From positions 1-61,378 of the IMG/VR virus record IMGVR_UViG_3300046171_000014: a DNA stretch of 61,378 bases; one strand, given 5' to 3'. The notes below the pieces were generated by a model. That model saw nothing but the letters and a program-made list of their open reading frames with translations, made no database searches and had not been told where the DNA came from. Shown here piece after piece: positions 44,215 through 51,756 of this stretch; positions within the stretch are counted from its first letter, which is position 1, and every line of letters begins with the position of its first letter. A program made the position numbers and the translations under genes. The DNA comes from a virus.

Positions 44215-45435
44215 ATGTTACAGTTAGGCGGTAAGCTAACCGAGGAGCAGCGGCTCGAAAAAGCCGTTGTTCAAATCATGCACAAACAACCTGCCATTGG
44301 CGGGTTGGTTATGTTGGGCAAGCGTGTTGTATGTGACAAGACACGCACGGCATGTACCGATGGGCGTGACGAGTGGTATGGACGTGAGTTTGTACGTAAC
44401 CTGAACGACAAGCAGCTACGCTTCCTCGTTCTGCATGAGATGTATCACAAGATGTATCGCCACTTGATTACGTGGCGGCATCTCTGGAAGAAGTGTTCCG
44501 ACACAGCCAACCGTGCGATGGACTATGAAATCAACATCAAGATACTCGACGAGTATGGAGAGTTCGTGGAGTGGATCCCAAATGGCTGTCTCAATCAAGC
44601 CTATCGTGGTTGGGGCACAGCTAAAATCTTTGACGACATCTACGAGAAGCGCAAAGAACGCGAAGGCGGTGAAAGCGGTGACGGTGAAGGCGGCGGTGGC
44701 GATGGTGGCGGCGATGGTGACGGTGAACCATTCGACGATCACGATTGGGAAAGTGCTAAGGAGATGACCGAGGAGGAGAAGCGCGAGCTAGAGCGTGAGA
44801 TCGACGAGGCAATCCGTCAAGGCAATATCGTGGCAGGCAAAACCGGAAGCGGTGGCAGTCGTGACATGGAGGAGTTGTTGCAGCCCAAGGTAGATTGGAA
44901 AGAACCGTTCCGCGAGTTCTTCATGGCTACCTGTGCGGGTAACGACAATTCGACGTGGCGCAAGCCCAAGCGTAGGTTCATTGCGCAAAACGTGTATCTG
45001 CCATCGACGTTCAGCGAGACCATTGGCGAGTTGATACTTGGCATCGACACGTCAGGCTCGACATTCGCGCCGGGAGTGTTGCCTGCGTTTATGACCGAGA
45101 CAAAATCCATCTGCGATATGCTACGCCCCGAGCGGGTTCGCATCTTGTATTGGGACACAGCGATCTGTCGTGCTGAAGTGTACGAGCAGTACGAGTTGGA
45201 CAACATGATAAACACCACGCAGCCCGAAGGCGGTGGCGGCACGGACGTTAGCTGTGTGGCTAACTACATCACAGAGCATAAGCTCGACCCGCAAGCTATC
45301 GTGTTGCTGACCGATGGGTATCTATTCGGAGGCTGGGGCAACTGGCATCATCCGACCCTGTGGTGCGTGTTGGACAATGCGAATGCGCGTCCGACCAACG
45401 GCAAAACAATTCACATCAAATCGGAGGACATGTGA
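44215..45435 (+). CDS. Metallopeptidase/VWA-like protein (DUF2201 type)
   Basis: A 406-residue protein. The N-terminal domain has a zincin motif HEMYH (H74, E75, H78) followed by ANRAMDYEIN, typical of the putative metallopeptidase domain linked to DUF2201. Residues 150-178 are a Gly/Asp linker. The C-terminal half is VWA-like, with a MIDAS LGIDTSGS (D278, S280, S282), then GGGGTDVSC and VLLTDG. With MoxR ATPase and DUF3150-like partners this forms a complete module. It might process or unfold a protein during infection. The module is known in phages and bacteria, its substrate is not. Confidence 0.88.
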   Translation: MLQLGGKLTEEQRLEKAVVQIMHKQPAIGGLVMLGKRVVCDKTRTACTDGRDEWYGREFVRNLNDKQLRFLVLHEMYHKMYRHLITWRHLWKKCSDTANRAMDYEINIKILDEYGEFVEWIPNGCLNQAYRGWGTAKIFDDIYEKRKEREGGESGDGEGGGGDGGGDGDGEPFDDHDWESAKEMTEEEKRELEREIDEAIRQGNIVAGKTGSGGSRDMEELLQPKVDWKEPFREFFMATCAGNDNSTWRKPKRRFIAQNVYLPSTFSETIGELILGIDTSGSTFAPGVLPAFMTETKSICDMLRPERVRILYWDTAICRAEVYEQYELDNMINTTQPEGGGGTDVSCVANYITEHKLDPQAIVLLTDGYLFGGWGNWHHPTLWCVLDNANARPTNGKTIHIKSEDM

Positions 45436-45551
45436 TGGAAGATGACGACTTAACAGATATGGTTTTTAAATACCTACAAGACATGGCGGATCGCGGTGAT
45501 GAAGCCGCGAAGCGTCTGTTGGATATGTTGCGGGAGGAACCAGATGAGTAA
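45435..45551 (+). CDS. Acidic peptide, 38 aa
   Basis: Starts at ATG 45435 overlapping the metallopeptidase/VWA stop (TGATG). A short acidic helical protein (LTDMVFKYLQDMADRGDEA, then LLDMLREEPDE). It overlaps the next gene start. Its size and coupling suggest an accessory peptide of the module. Confidence 0.58.
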   Translation: MEDDDLTDMVFKYLQDMADRGDEAAKRLLDMLREEPDE

Positions 45552-45729
45552 TATTTTTGTAGATAACCCGTTCATCCGCTGCCCCGAATGTAAAGGCGTG
45601 GGTAAAGAAATAGCTGAGCGCAACGTGATGATGAGTAACGATAATCCATACGGTTACATAGAGGAGTATGAGCGTGATTGTCGTAACTGCGATGGGCTTG
45701 GCGAAATCGAAAGGGATTATGATGATTGA
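45544..45729 (+). CDS. DnaJ-type zinc-finger protein, 61 aa
   Basis: Two CxxC-G-x-G motifs (CPECKGVGKE and CRNCDGLGE) separated by about 25 residues match half of the Cys-rich domain of DnaJ. The ATG at 45544 overlaps the previous stop. It could bind zinc and recognise unfolded protein, fitting the neighbouring MoxR/VWA module. It also overlaps the next gene. Confidence 0.7.
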   Translation: MSNIFVDNPFIRCPECKGVGKEIAERNVMMSNDNPYGYIEEYERDCRNCDGLGEIERDYDD

Positions 45730-45964
45730 ATTTTTTACAGCTTTGATCTTGCACTACGAGTTGCAGGGCAAAGAAGTCGAGGCAGTGGTGTGGTTTGAAA
45801 CCGAAGCCGACTGCCAAGCGGTGATGCAGAATGATATTGCAGCACCATTGTACGACGAGTTGTATGACTTGTACGGCAATAACCTAATGATGTTCTGCGA
45901 AGTATCGGAGGGCGTCTCAAATATAATCAGGCCGACAGCACGGCCAACACAGGAGAATAACTAA
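45719..45964 (+). CDS. Small acidic protein, 81 aa
   Basis: Starts at ATG 45719 or 45722, overlapping the previous stop, with AAAGGG upstream. The protein contains FFTALILHYELQGKEVEAVV, then WFETEADCQAVMQND and LYDELYDLYGNNLMMF. The fold may be a small alpha/beta domain. Not recognised. The last stop base is the first base of the next gene. Confidence 0.62.
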   Translation: MMIEFFTALILHYELQGKEVEAVVWFETEADCQAVMQNDIAAPLYDELYDLYGNNLMMFCEVSEGVSNIIRPTARPTQENN

Positions 45965-46962
45965 TGGCACTTACATACTCAGCATTCCAAACTTTTGCAG
46001 AGGTAGAGCATCACTACAATGCTATCAAACCTTTGATATCGAAATGTCACACTAAAGCAGAGGATGTTCGACCTATCGGAGATCGTAAACGTAAGTGGGA
46101 GCGTATCGTTAAACTCAGCGATTACTGCTATGCGCTTCTTGACGGATATTGCTTTGGCGACCCCGTGTTTAAAACGTGGGGCACTGACAGAACCGTTACC
46201 AAAGCGGATACCGAATTTTACGCTGCTGTCGTGTGGCGCAAGCATCGTGACGGAACCACAAGCGTTAAGATACGCAATGGCACGGGGCCGTGGAACCATG
46301 TCAGTAGGTATTCGTTCCTAACACGCCACGTACCGAGAGGTATGTACTTCCTAGTGTACAACGGGAAGCAAGCTATAAACCTGACCAGTAATTACGGAGA
46401 TCACGATAGACATTTCCTAGCCAAAGGTAAAACCGTGCCAAAAGAGGTGAACCCCCATTGGAAGAAGTGGACTAATCGTAAAGACAACACGGCGTTAGCC
46501 TTCAAGCTAACTCCTGACGGGAAGTGGCTGCGTGATCCAGAAACAGGCGAGGATCTGCCGATACCGCCGCGTGTCAACAAGGCGCTGAAAGCCAAGTTCA
46601 AGGAACCGCTGAGAGAGTTCTTTGAGTGGGGCATGACAATCGCAAACATGCTGCCGCTTACGGATAACGACTACATCCGAAAGATGCGCACCGAGGCGTA
46701 TGACTATTATTCAGAAACAGAGGGCACAGGGTTCATACGATCTAGAGATACCTACAACGTGAAGAATTGTAGGAGTATCATTACAGACCCCGAACATCCG
46801 CTGCGCCTACCTCTGTTTGTAGAGTTCGCGGAAACCACAGCCGATGGGTGGTGGCAACATGCCTCTTACAAAGTGCAACAAGTAGAGACGAAGGAGGATC
46901 TGTCAGCAGTACGAAACAAATACAATAACTGGGTGAACAAGCACCTTGGTTTCAAATCATAA
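45964..46962 (+). CDS. Hypothetical early protein, 332 aa
   Basis: I do not recognise a family. The protein is rich in Trp, Tyr, Arg and Lys, with a compact beta part (FYAAVVWRKHRDGTTSVKIR, SRYSFLTRHVPRGMYFLV) and a C-terminal helical part (EPLREFFEWGMTIANMLPL). It could bind nucleic acid or carbohydrate. One exact GTTAGC-type palindrome lies at 46494. The ribosome site is GGAGAATAACTA, shared by many genes of this arm. Confidence 0.65.
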   Translation: MALTYSAFQTFAEVEHHYNAIKPLISKCHTKAEDVRPIGDRKRKWERIVKLSDYCYALLDGYCFGDPVFKTWGTDRTVTKADTEFYAAVVWRKHRDGTTSVKIRNGTGPWNHVSRYSFLTRHVPRGMYFLVYNGKQAINLTSNYGDHDRHFLAKGKTVPKEVNPHWKKWTNRKDNTALAFKLTPDGKWLRDPETGEDLPIPPRVNKALKAKFKEPLREFFEWGMTIANMLPLTDNDYIRKMRTEAYDYYSETEGTGFIRSRDTYNVKNCRSIITDPEHPLRLPLFVEFAETTADGWWQHASYKVQQVETKEDLSAVRNKYNNWVNKHLGFKS

Positions 46963-46982
46963 TATAAAAATGGAGAATGACT

Positions 46983-47846
46983 ATGGGATACAATCCTTAC
47001 TTAACGTCAGAAGCGATGCAACAGACAGAGAACAATAGCTACGTGGGTAATGAGGTAGCTAGGTTCGCAGATGCTGTGGCCGCTGCACTAAAAGCAAAGT
47101 GGAGCTACAAGCGTAGGAACAGCGTTTGGATCTATCGTGAGAACGAGATTTATGCGCTAGGTTTTGTGGGTTACGGTGACTTCACCGAAAAAGCCAACGG
47201 AGATGCTGCGTACATTGTTCACAGTCGCAACATCGAAAACTGTAGGTACAACGACTACAACGCGCAGCATTACATGGCATTTGCCAAGCATTTTGAGAAA
47301 GGCCTATCTAATGCTACCCGCCACCTGCGCACCATACCGTGTCACGTAGCTGTGGAACGAGAGCTTAGAAACCTACGTAGACAGATGCGAGACATAGACG
47401 ACTACAGTTCGCGGAAGGTTAGGCAGTTGGCTAACGATGTCACCGATGGGCTAGGTCGTGGTAAAAGCTCGCCCTTGGAGCGAGAGCTTAAAAACCTTGT
47501 GAACACGGGGCATACATGGCTTGATGCAAACTTTGGTGAACAAGTCAAAACGTTCCTTAACTACAGTGGCGAGGACACGTCCTCCGGTGAGAGTATGTTT
47601 GATGTCGTGTATATCAACATCTCGCCACGCGGTACGCAGTCGGTCAACGTGTACACTAACATGGATGGTAAAGAGTGGAATTGGGAGCCAGATCCGAGCA
47701 ATCATTACGGGTGCGATGTGGATCAGCTAGACGAAGAGCTTAAACGTAAGGTGTCCACATTGCAGATGGTTGAGCAAGGTACGTTTGTTCCGAATGTTGG
47801 CTTTCATGCTCTCACAGGGAGACTGTTCTATGTCGCTCAATCCTAA
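46983..47846 (+). CDS. Hypothetical early protein, 287 aa
   Basis: The start ATG 46983 has GGAG at proper spacing; the upstream ATG 46977 overlaps the ribosome site. The protein is basic and helical in its middle (ERELRNLRRQMRDIDDYSSR, LERELKNLVNTGHTW), with aromatic N- and C-terminal parts (YKRRNSVWIYRENEIYALGF). Not recognised. A GTTAGG-type palindrome occurs at 47418. It overlaps the next gene by 17 bases. Confidence 0.65.
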   Translation: MGYNPYLTSEAMQQTENNSYVGNEVARFADAVAAALKAKWSYKRRNSVWIYRENEIYALGFVGYGDFTEKANGDAAYIVHSRNIENCRYNDYNAQHYMAFAKHFEKGLSNATRHLRTIPCHVAVERELRNLRRQMRDIDDYSSRKVRQLANDVTDGLGRGKSSPLERELKNLVNTGHTWLDANFGEQVKTFLNYSGEDTSSGESMFDVVYINISPRGTQSVNVYTNMDGKEWNWEPDPSNHYGCDVDQLDEELKRKVSTLQMVEQGTFVPNVGFHALTGRLFYVAQS

Positions 47847-48210
47847 AATTATAAATCTTGACACCCCCCTTGACGAGACGGTATATCGCATTTACATACA
47901 ACCTTCATCGTTTGCTGTCGATGTAACGTGTTTAGGCACAGAGTGTTACGAGGTAGGGAACTTTGGTAAGTATGTAAGTGATTTGCCAGATTGGGTACAG
48001 GGGAAACTAGCAGTGCTTATGATGATGGGGGAAGATGACTACGGGCACATAATTGAAGGCGTAGGCTTTCGCAAAGACCGTCATGTTTTCTACGTTAGCC
48101 ATGAGGCTAACCCTGTCAGTAGAGACAAGTTGGAAATGTTGGCGTTTTCTGTGTGTCTTAAAATTCCCTTGGAGTGTACGCGCCCTTTAGAAGGAGTTGT
48201 AGATGGGTGA
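47830..48210 (+). CDS. Hypothetical early protein, 126 aa
   Basis: Starts at ATG 47830 inside the previous gene, with GGGAG upstream; a longer frame from 47770 is less likely. The protein has an alpha/beta look (ETVYRIYIQPSSFAVDVTCL, YVSDLPDWVQGKLAVLMMMG). An exact palindrome at 48094 encodes VSHEAN. Function unknown. Confidence 0.62.
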   Translation: MSLNPKIINLDTPLDETVYRIYIQPSSFAVDVTCLGTECYEVGNFGKYVSDLPDWVQGKLAVLMMMGEDDYGHIIEGVGFRKDRHVFYVSHEANPVSRDKLEMLAFSVCLKIPLECTRPLEGVVDG

Positions 48211-48391
48211 CACAGAATTAAGCATGTTCCAGCAAGCACAGTTGCGTTGGCTCAAGCGACAGGTAGACAACCTGCAAGAAGAACAATGGCGCAATGATGC
48301 GAGGCCCCGTGTAAAGCAAGAACTCTTTGCAGCTCGTGAGGAGTTGGATACTTACGTGAAGAACCTTCGCAACGCAGGGGTGAAGATATGA
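48203..48391 (+). CDS. Small helical protein, 62 aa
   Basis: A short charged helical protein (FQQAQLRWLKRQVDNLQEEQ, ARPRVKQELFAAREELDTYV). AAGGAG lies just before its ATG, and it overlaps both neighbours by a few bases. It may be a coiled-coil partner of the nuclease encoded next. Not recognised. Confidence 0.62.
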   Translation: MGDTELSMFQQAQLRWLKRQVDNLQEEQWRNDARPRVKQELFAAREELDTYVKNLRNAGVKI

Positions 48392-48711
48392 CACCGGAAG
48401 CGAAGGTAAAGAAGAAGGTAGTACGCATTCTGAAAGATGCGGGTGCGTATTACTTCTACCCTGTGACGAGTGGGTACGGGCGCAGTGGTGTGCCTGATGT
48501 AGTTGCATGTCTGGAGGGTTACTTCCTTGGCATCGAATGTAAGGCGGGGAAGAACAAGCCGACCCCGCTACAACAGAAAAACTTGGACGATATAGACACA
48601 GCAGGAGGTATAGCACTGATTATTAACGAGGATAATCTGGACTTATTACAGTCCATAATACTGGGCATCAAAGTAGATGTCACGATAACAAAAAACTCAA
48701 ATGGAGAATAG
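48388..48711 (+). CDS. VRR-NUC nuclease
   Basis: A 107-residue PD-(D/E)XK nuclease of the VRR-NUC family: GRSGVPDVVA gives the acidic residue D37, GIECKAGKN gives E50 and K52, and PLQQKNL gives the following Gln. Stand-alone phage VRR-NUC enzymes act on branched or replicating DNA. The gene overlaps the preceding small helical gene by four bases (ATGA). Confidence 0.9.
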   Translation: MTPEAKVKKKVVRILKDAGAYYFYPVTSGYGRSGVPDVVACLEGYFLGIECKAGKNKPTPLQQKNLDDIDTAGGIALIINEDNLDLLQSIILGIKVDVTITKNSNGE

Positions 48712-48720
48712 ATAGCCGCT

Positions 48721-49272
48721 ATGGATATCACACAAGAACAACTGAAAAAACTTTTTGGCGAAATAAAAGAAGTCGTTATGATTATGGAGCGTGTTCCGCA
48801 TAACGCAGGGGGCGCAGGGTTTGCTGTCACCACCGAGGGTGAAAGCTGCTTTGTCGGCAGGAATTATATCGAAAACAATAACCTGCAAGAAGGCGATTTC
48901 TTTACAGCGCGGGTGGCCCCTAACCAAAACAACCACAAGACAAACACTCCCTATAAGGTAGTGGGTAAGGTTGCGGTGCTAGACGGGCTAGATCCGTTTG
49001 ATGAAACACCTTCACCGAGGGTGCAGCAAGCTACGCTAGAGGACCGCATTACGGCTCTTATGCGTGACGAAGAACACTCATATCCGCACAGGGTTGGGGA
49101 GTTAGCCAGTAAGCTAACTTCTGACACCGCAGCAGTTCAGCTTGCGTTACAGCGTATGCACACTGCGGGTGAGATATGGGAAGCAAAGATAGAACGTAAG
49201 GGTACGCAAACAAAAGCGTCTTACGTTTTGTGGGCGCTCGACGACGAGTGGTTTGCACTTGACTACGAGTAA
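48721..49272 (+). CDS. Cold-shock-like OB-fold plus winged-helix protein
   Basis: A 183-residue protein. The N-terminal 75 residues look like a cold-shock OB fold (GGAGFAVTTEGESCFVGRNY, LQEGDFFTARVAPN). Residues 100-183 look like a winged helix (LEDRITALMRDEEHSYPHRV, AVQLALQRMHTAGEIWEAKI). It may bind RNA or single-stranded DNA. An exact palindrome at 49101 lies in the C-terminal domain. The combination is unusual and no family name is certain. Confidence 0.68.
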   Translation: MDITQEQLKKLFGEIKEVVMIMERVPHNAGGAGFAVTTEGESCFVGRNYIENNNLQEGDFFTARVAPNQNNHKTNTPYKVVGKVAVLDGLDPFDETPSPRVQQATLEDRITALMRDEEHSYPHRVGELASKLTSDTAAVQLALQRMHTAGEIWEAKIERKGTQTKASYVLWALDDEWFALDYE

Positions 49273-49387
49273 TACGGATCGGGGGTGCGGCTTGTACGGT
49301 CGCACCCTTGAAGAGTTCATTCACGCCATGCACGGCTTGGATGTTGTTTGGAAACCGAAGAAGAGTGGCGAAGAGCCACCGTTTTAA
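49259..49387 (+). CDS. Possible short protein, 42 aa
   Basis: An open frame with TTG start at 49259, overlapping the previous gene, and a stop just before the next ribosome site. It contains YGRTLEEFIHAMHGLDVVWK and KKSGEEPPF, which looks protein-like. The unusual start and shortness make this a weak call. Confidence 0.4.
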   Translation: MTTSNTDRGCGLYGRTLEEFIHAMHGLDVVWKPKKSGEEPPF

Positions 49388-49399
49388 AGGAGAATAACT

Positions 49400-50167
49400 A
49401 TGCCTGCGAAGAAAACCACTGCGGTAGCAGAAACTTTAATAGTCCACACCGTAAAACAAGGTGTGATAAAACTGCGTATGATCGGTCAAACGCCGATGTA
49501 CTTTAACAGCATGAGCAGTAAGGCTATGCGCGACTTGCTTATCGGCGGGGGAAAGAAAACCGCTGCGGAGAAGCAAGACATTAAACACAATCCAGAACAA
49601 GAGTTTCGGGAAAGTGTGTACACTAAACCAAAGGGCGACACGTTGCTATGCTTCCCTGCGGCGGGTGTAAAAGGTTCGATGGTTACATCAGCGTTAGAAA
49701 CAGCGGGGATCAAAAGCACAAACGTAAAACGCTTGGTGTTCTTACCCGAAAGCCAAATACAGATTTGGGGTAAGCCGTACCTTAAAATGGATATCGTGCG
49801 GTCTGCCGATATAAACAAAACTCCAGATGTGCGTACCAGAGCATACCTACCAAACTGGTGTTCAGAAATAACGATTAAATATGTGACGCCTACGCTGAAC
49901 GCCAACGGCATTGTATCGCTGTTGACAAACGCAGGGCTAATCGTAGGGCTAGGAGACTTTCGCCAAGAGAAAGGGCGTGGGTCATACGGCACGTTCTCTG
50001 TAACAAGCGCGGAAGATATGGGTGAACACCAAGAGGCTTGGGATGAAATCACGAAAGAAGCGCGTGAAGTCCAAGAGTTAGCTATGGAATACCCCGAATG
50101 CGCTGACGAGCAAACGGCAGAGCTTATGAGACTTATGCAAGAAGAGCGGTTGCGTCGAGCAGCCTAA
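49400..50167 (+). CDS. Conserved phage protein upstream of the G-rich repeat
   Basis: A 255-residue protein with MIGQTPMYFNSMSSKAMRDL, then a KKTAAEKQDIKHNPEQEFRE region, SADINKTPDVRTRAYLPNW and GLGDFRQEKGRGSYG. I recall this family in phage genomes immediately followed by a degenerate G-rich tract, as here, but it has no known function to me. The GGAGAATAACT ribosome site is strong. Confidence 0.72.
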   Translation: MPAKKTTAVAETLIVHTVKQGVIKLRMIGQTPMYFNSMSSKAMRDLLIGGGKKTAAEKQDIKHNPEQEFRESVYTKPKGDTLLCFPAAGVKGSMVTSALETAGIKSTNVKRLVFLPESQIQIWGKPYLKMDIVRSADINKTPDVRTRAYLPNWCSEITIKYVTPTLNANGIVSLLTNAGLIVGLGDFRQEKGRGSYGTFSVTSAEDMGEHQEAWDEITKEAREVQELAMEYPECADEQTAELMRLMQEERLRRAA

Positions 50168-50175
50168 ACGAAGAG

Positions 50176-50191
50176 GGGCGGTTCGCCGCCC
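50176..50191 (+). other. UUCG-tetraloop hairpin
   Basis: GGGCGG pairs with CCGCCC around the loop TTCG, nine bases after the preceding stop. UUCG loops on such stems are very stable. No T-run follows, so an RNA 3'-end protection or processing role is likely. Confidence 0.75.
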
Positions 50192-50208
50192 TAATTCACG
50201 GATAAGGT

Positions 50209-50554
50209 ATGGCGGTTCAGGCGGGGCGGGGTCTGTTAGGTTACGGCGGGGTCCGGTATGTTAGGGCGAGGCGGTTTAGGCGTGTTGTGGTGAGGTATGG
50301 CGCGGCGCGGCCAGTCGAGGCGGTCGAGGTGTGTTCGGGTAAGGCGTGGATTGGTACGGCGAGGTTAGGCGGTCGAGGTGTGTTGAGGTCTGGCGAGGCG
50401 TAGCGTGGCGAGGCGGTTCAGGTATGTTGGGGTCTGGTAAGTTGGGTTACGGCATATCAAGGCATGGCGGTCTAGGTGTGTTCCGGTGTGGCGAGGCGTA
50501 GCGTGGCGTGGCGGTTTAGGCGTGTTGTGGTTTGGCGTAGCGTGGCGCGGTGTG
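50209..50554 (+). repeat. Degenerate 5-bp-period G-rich repeat tract
   Basis: About 345 bases of imperfect pentamers close to NGGCG, TAGCG, TGTGG or TTAGG, strongly G-rich and C/A-poor on this strand. Because the period is five, frames cycle and stay open without being coding, so the frames crossing it are not called. It lies between a UUCG hairpin and another hairpin at 50579-50603, and it separates two genes in the rightward arm. Confidence 0.85.
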
Positions 50555-50578
50555 GTTAGCCGACTGACTAACAAAAAC

Positions 50579-50603
50579 AAAGCAGGCTGTGATGGCCTGC
50601 TTT
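50579..50603 (+). terminator. Hairpin ending the G-rich repeat segment, weak terminator
   Basis: AAAGCAGGC (50579-50587) pairs with GCCTGCTTT (50595-50603), and only three T residues close the stem. It lies 29 bases before the next gene start. Confidence 0.6.
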
Positions 50604-50631
50604 ACAAACAAAAACTATGGAGAATAAACTT

Positions 50632-51135
50632 ATGTCTAAGTTTTCTAAAAAGACTAAGCAGCGTATCATAGATGATTACCTGCAAACTACCGGCGCAAAT
50701 ATGTTTGTGCCTTCAGAGTTCGTCGATTGGTTAGCAGGCGAGCCAGAGCATGAAGCGTACCAAGCGTTTTATGGGATTGACGATGCGGAAGCCGCGAGGC
50801 AGCATCGTATACAGTTGGCGCGGCAGATGGCGTCAGGGCTACGCATCGTGGCAAAAACGGAGACAGTAGAAAGTTCTGTTGTGTCCATAAAGGTGACAGA
50901 ATACCCCGCGTATATTTCACCTGTGTCAAAGCGGCGTGAGGGCGGGGGGTACGAACCTTTTGACCCTACCGATGAAGTTGCACAAGCTGAGCTACGCAGA
51001 CAAGCCGGTGTAAGTTTGGCGGCGTGGCTTGAAAGGTTTCGCGGTGCAGCGGAAAATTATGGAGTTGATGTAACTCCAGTTGAAGAAATCGTGCGCGTGT
51101 TGCGTGACGACAAAGATAAAGCAGTAGGAGAATAA
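50632..51135 (+). CDS. Hypothetical early protein, 167 aa
   Basis: The start is ATG 50632; the in-frame ATG 50617 overlaps the GGAG site. The N terminus is helical and basic (FSKKTKQRIIDDYLQTTGAN). There is an alpha/beta middle (VDWLAGEPEHEAYQAFYGID) and a C-terminal helical part (AQAELRRQAGVSLAAWLERF). Not recognised. It lies between the G-rich repeat and an HTH/DUF6378-like gene. Confidence 0.65.
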   Translation: MSKFSKKTKQRIIDDYLQTTGANMFVPSEFVDWLAGEPEHEAYQAFYGIDDAEAARQHRIQLARQMASGLRIVAKTETVESSVVSIKVTEYPAYISPVSKRREGGGYEPFDPTDEVAQAELRRQAGVSLAAWLERFRGAAENYGVDVTPVEEIVRVLRDDKDKAVGE

Positions 51136-51137
51136 CT

Positions 51138-51581
51138 ATGAGTGTAATTGGTAAAAAAGCAGAAAAAGTTTGGGCGTATCTTGTGAAGCACCCAAAGGCC
51201 TCTAGTGCAAAAGTTGCTAAAGCGTGTGGCTGCTCGCCATCGTATGTACATCTGCTAAAGAAAAAGATCGGCACACCGAAAGAGGTGTTGGAAGAAGTAA
51301 ATCTAACCGTGACACGCGCTGACGTCCTCGACACAGCTAAAGACTATGTGACGAAAGATCGTGCTGCGGAGCATGGTGACATGGAGACTAACTTCAGCAC
51401 CATAGCGCAATACTGGTCTGTGCATCTGGACGCGCAAATAACCCCGACAGATGTTGCGGTTATGATGAACCTGCTCAAGGTTGCGCGAATAAAGTCTAAC
51501 CCAAAGTCTAAAGATAATTGGGTCGATGGTGCAGGGTACATGGCTTGCGGCGGAGAGATTGCCAGTGCCTTACGTGCGTAA
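51138..51581 (+). CDS. HTH plus DUF6378-like protein
   Basis: A 147-residue protein. The first 50 residues form a winged or simple helix-turn-helix (PKASSAKVAKACGCSPSYVH). The rest matches the phage family I know as DUF6378: RAAEHGDMETNFSTIAQYWS, PTDVAVMMNLLKVARIKSNP, DNWVDGAGYMACGGEI. DUF6378 may be MazG-like and could bind nucleotides. The fusion with an HTH is a point of interest. A GGAGAATAACT site precedes it. Confidence 0.75.
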   Translation: MSVIGKKAEKVWAYLVKHPKASSAKVAKACGCSPSYVHLLKKKIGTPKEVLEEVNLTVTRADVLDTAKDYVTKDRAAEHGDMETNFSTIAQYWSVHLDAQITPTDVAVMMNLLKVARIKSNPKSKDNWVDGAGYMACGGEIASALRA

Positions 51582-51756
51582 GCCTAGTAAGTCCAAGAAA
51601 GCAAAGATTGGGGCGGGCGTTTATGACGCTCGCTTCAACGACAAAAAAGTAACGCTACCCAAAGCACCGTGGGAGGACGACGAAGATGGATATAGTGACG
51701 TTGGATTTCGAGACGTACTACGACAAGGAGTACAGCCTGTCGAAGATGACGACTGA
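51565..51756 (+). CDS. Small basic/acidic protein overlapping polymerase start, 63 aa
   Basis: Starts at GTG 51565, with GGAGAG upstream, overlapping the preceding gene by 17 bases. The N terminus is Lys/Arg-rich (VRKPSKSKKAKIGAGVYDAR), and the second half is acidic (LPKAPWEDDEDGYSD). Its last 71 bases overlap the polymerase gene in another frame. It may be an accessory to the polymerase; confidence is moderate. Confidence 0.5.
   Translation: MPYVRKPSKSKKAKIGAGVYDARFNDKKVTLPKAPWEDDEDGYSDVGFRDVLRQGVQPVEDDD

Noticed and set aside
50209-50554. The G-rich tract as a CRISPR array
   Set aside because: Units are five bases and degenerate, with no conserved repeats separated by spacers.
50209-50671. 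Open frames crossing the G-rich tract
   Set aside because: They arise from the 5-base period, which stays free of stops in several frames; no ribosome site or domain supports them.
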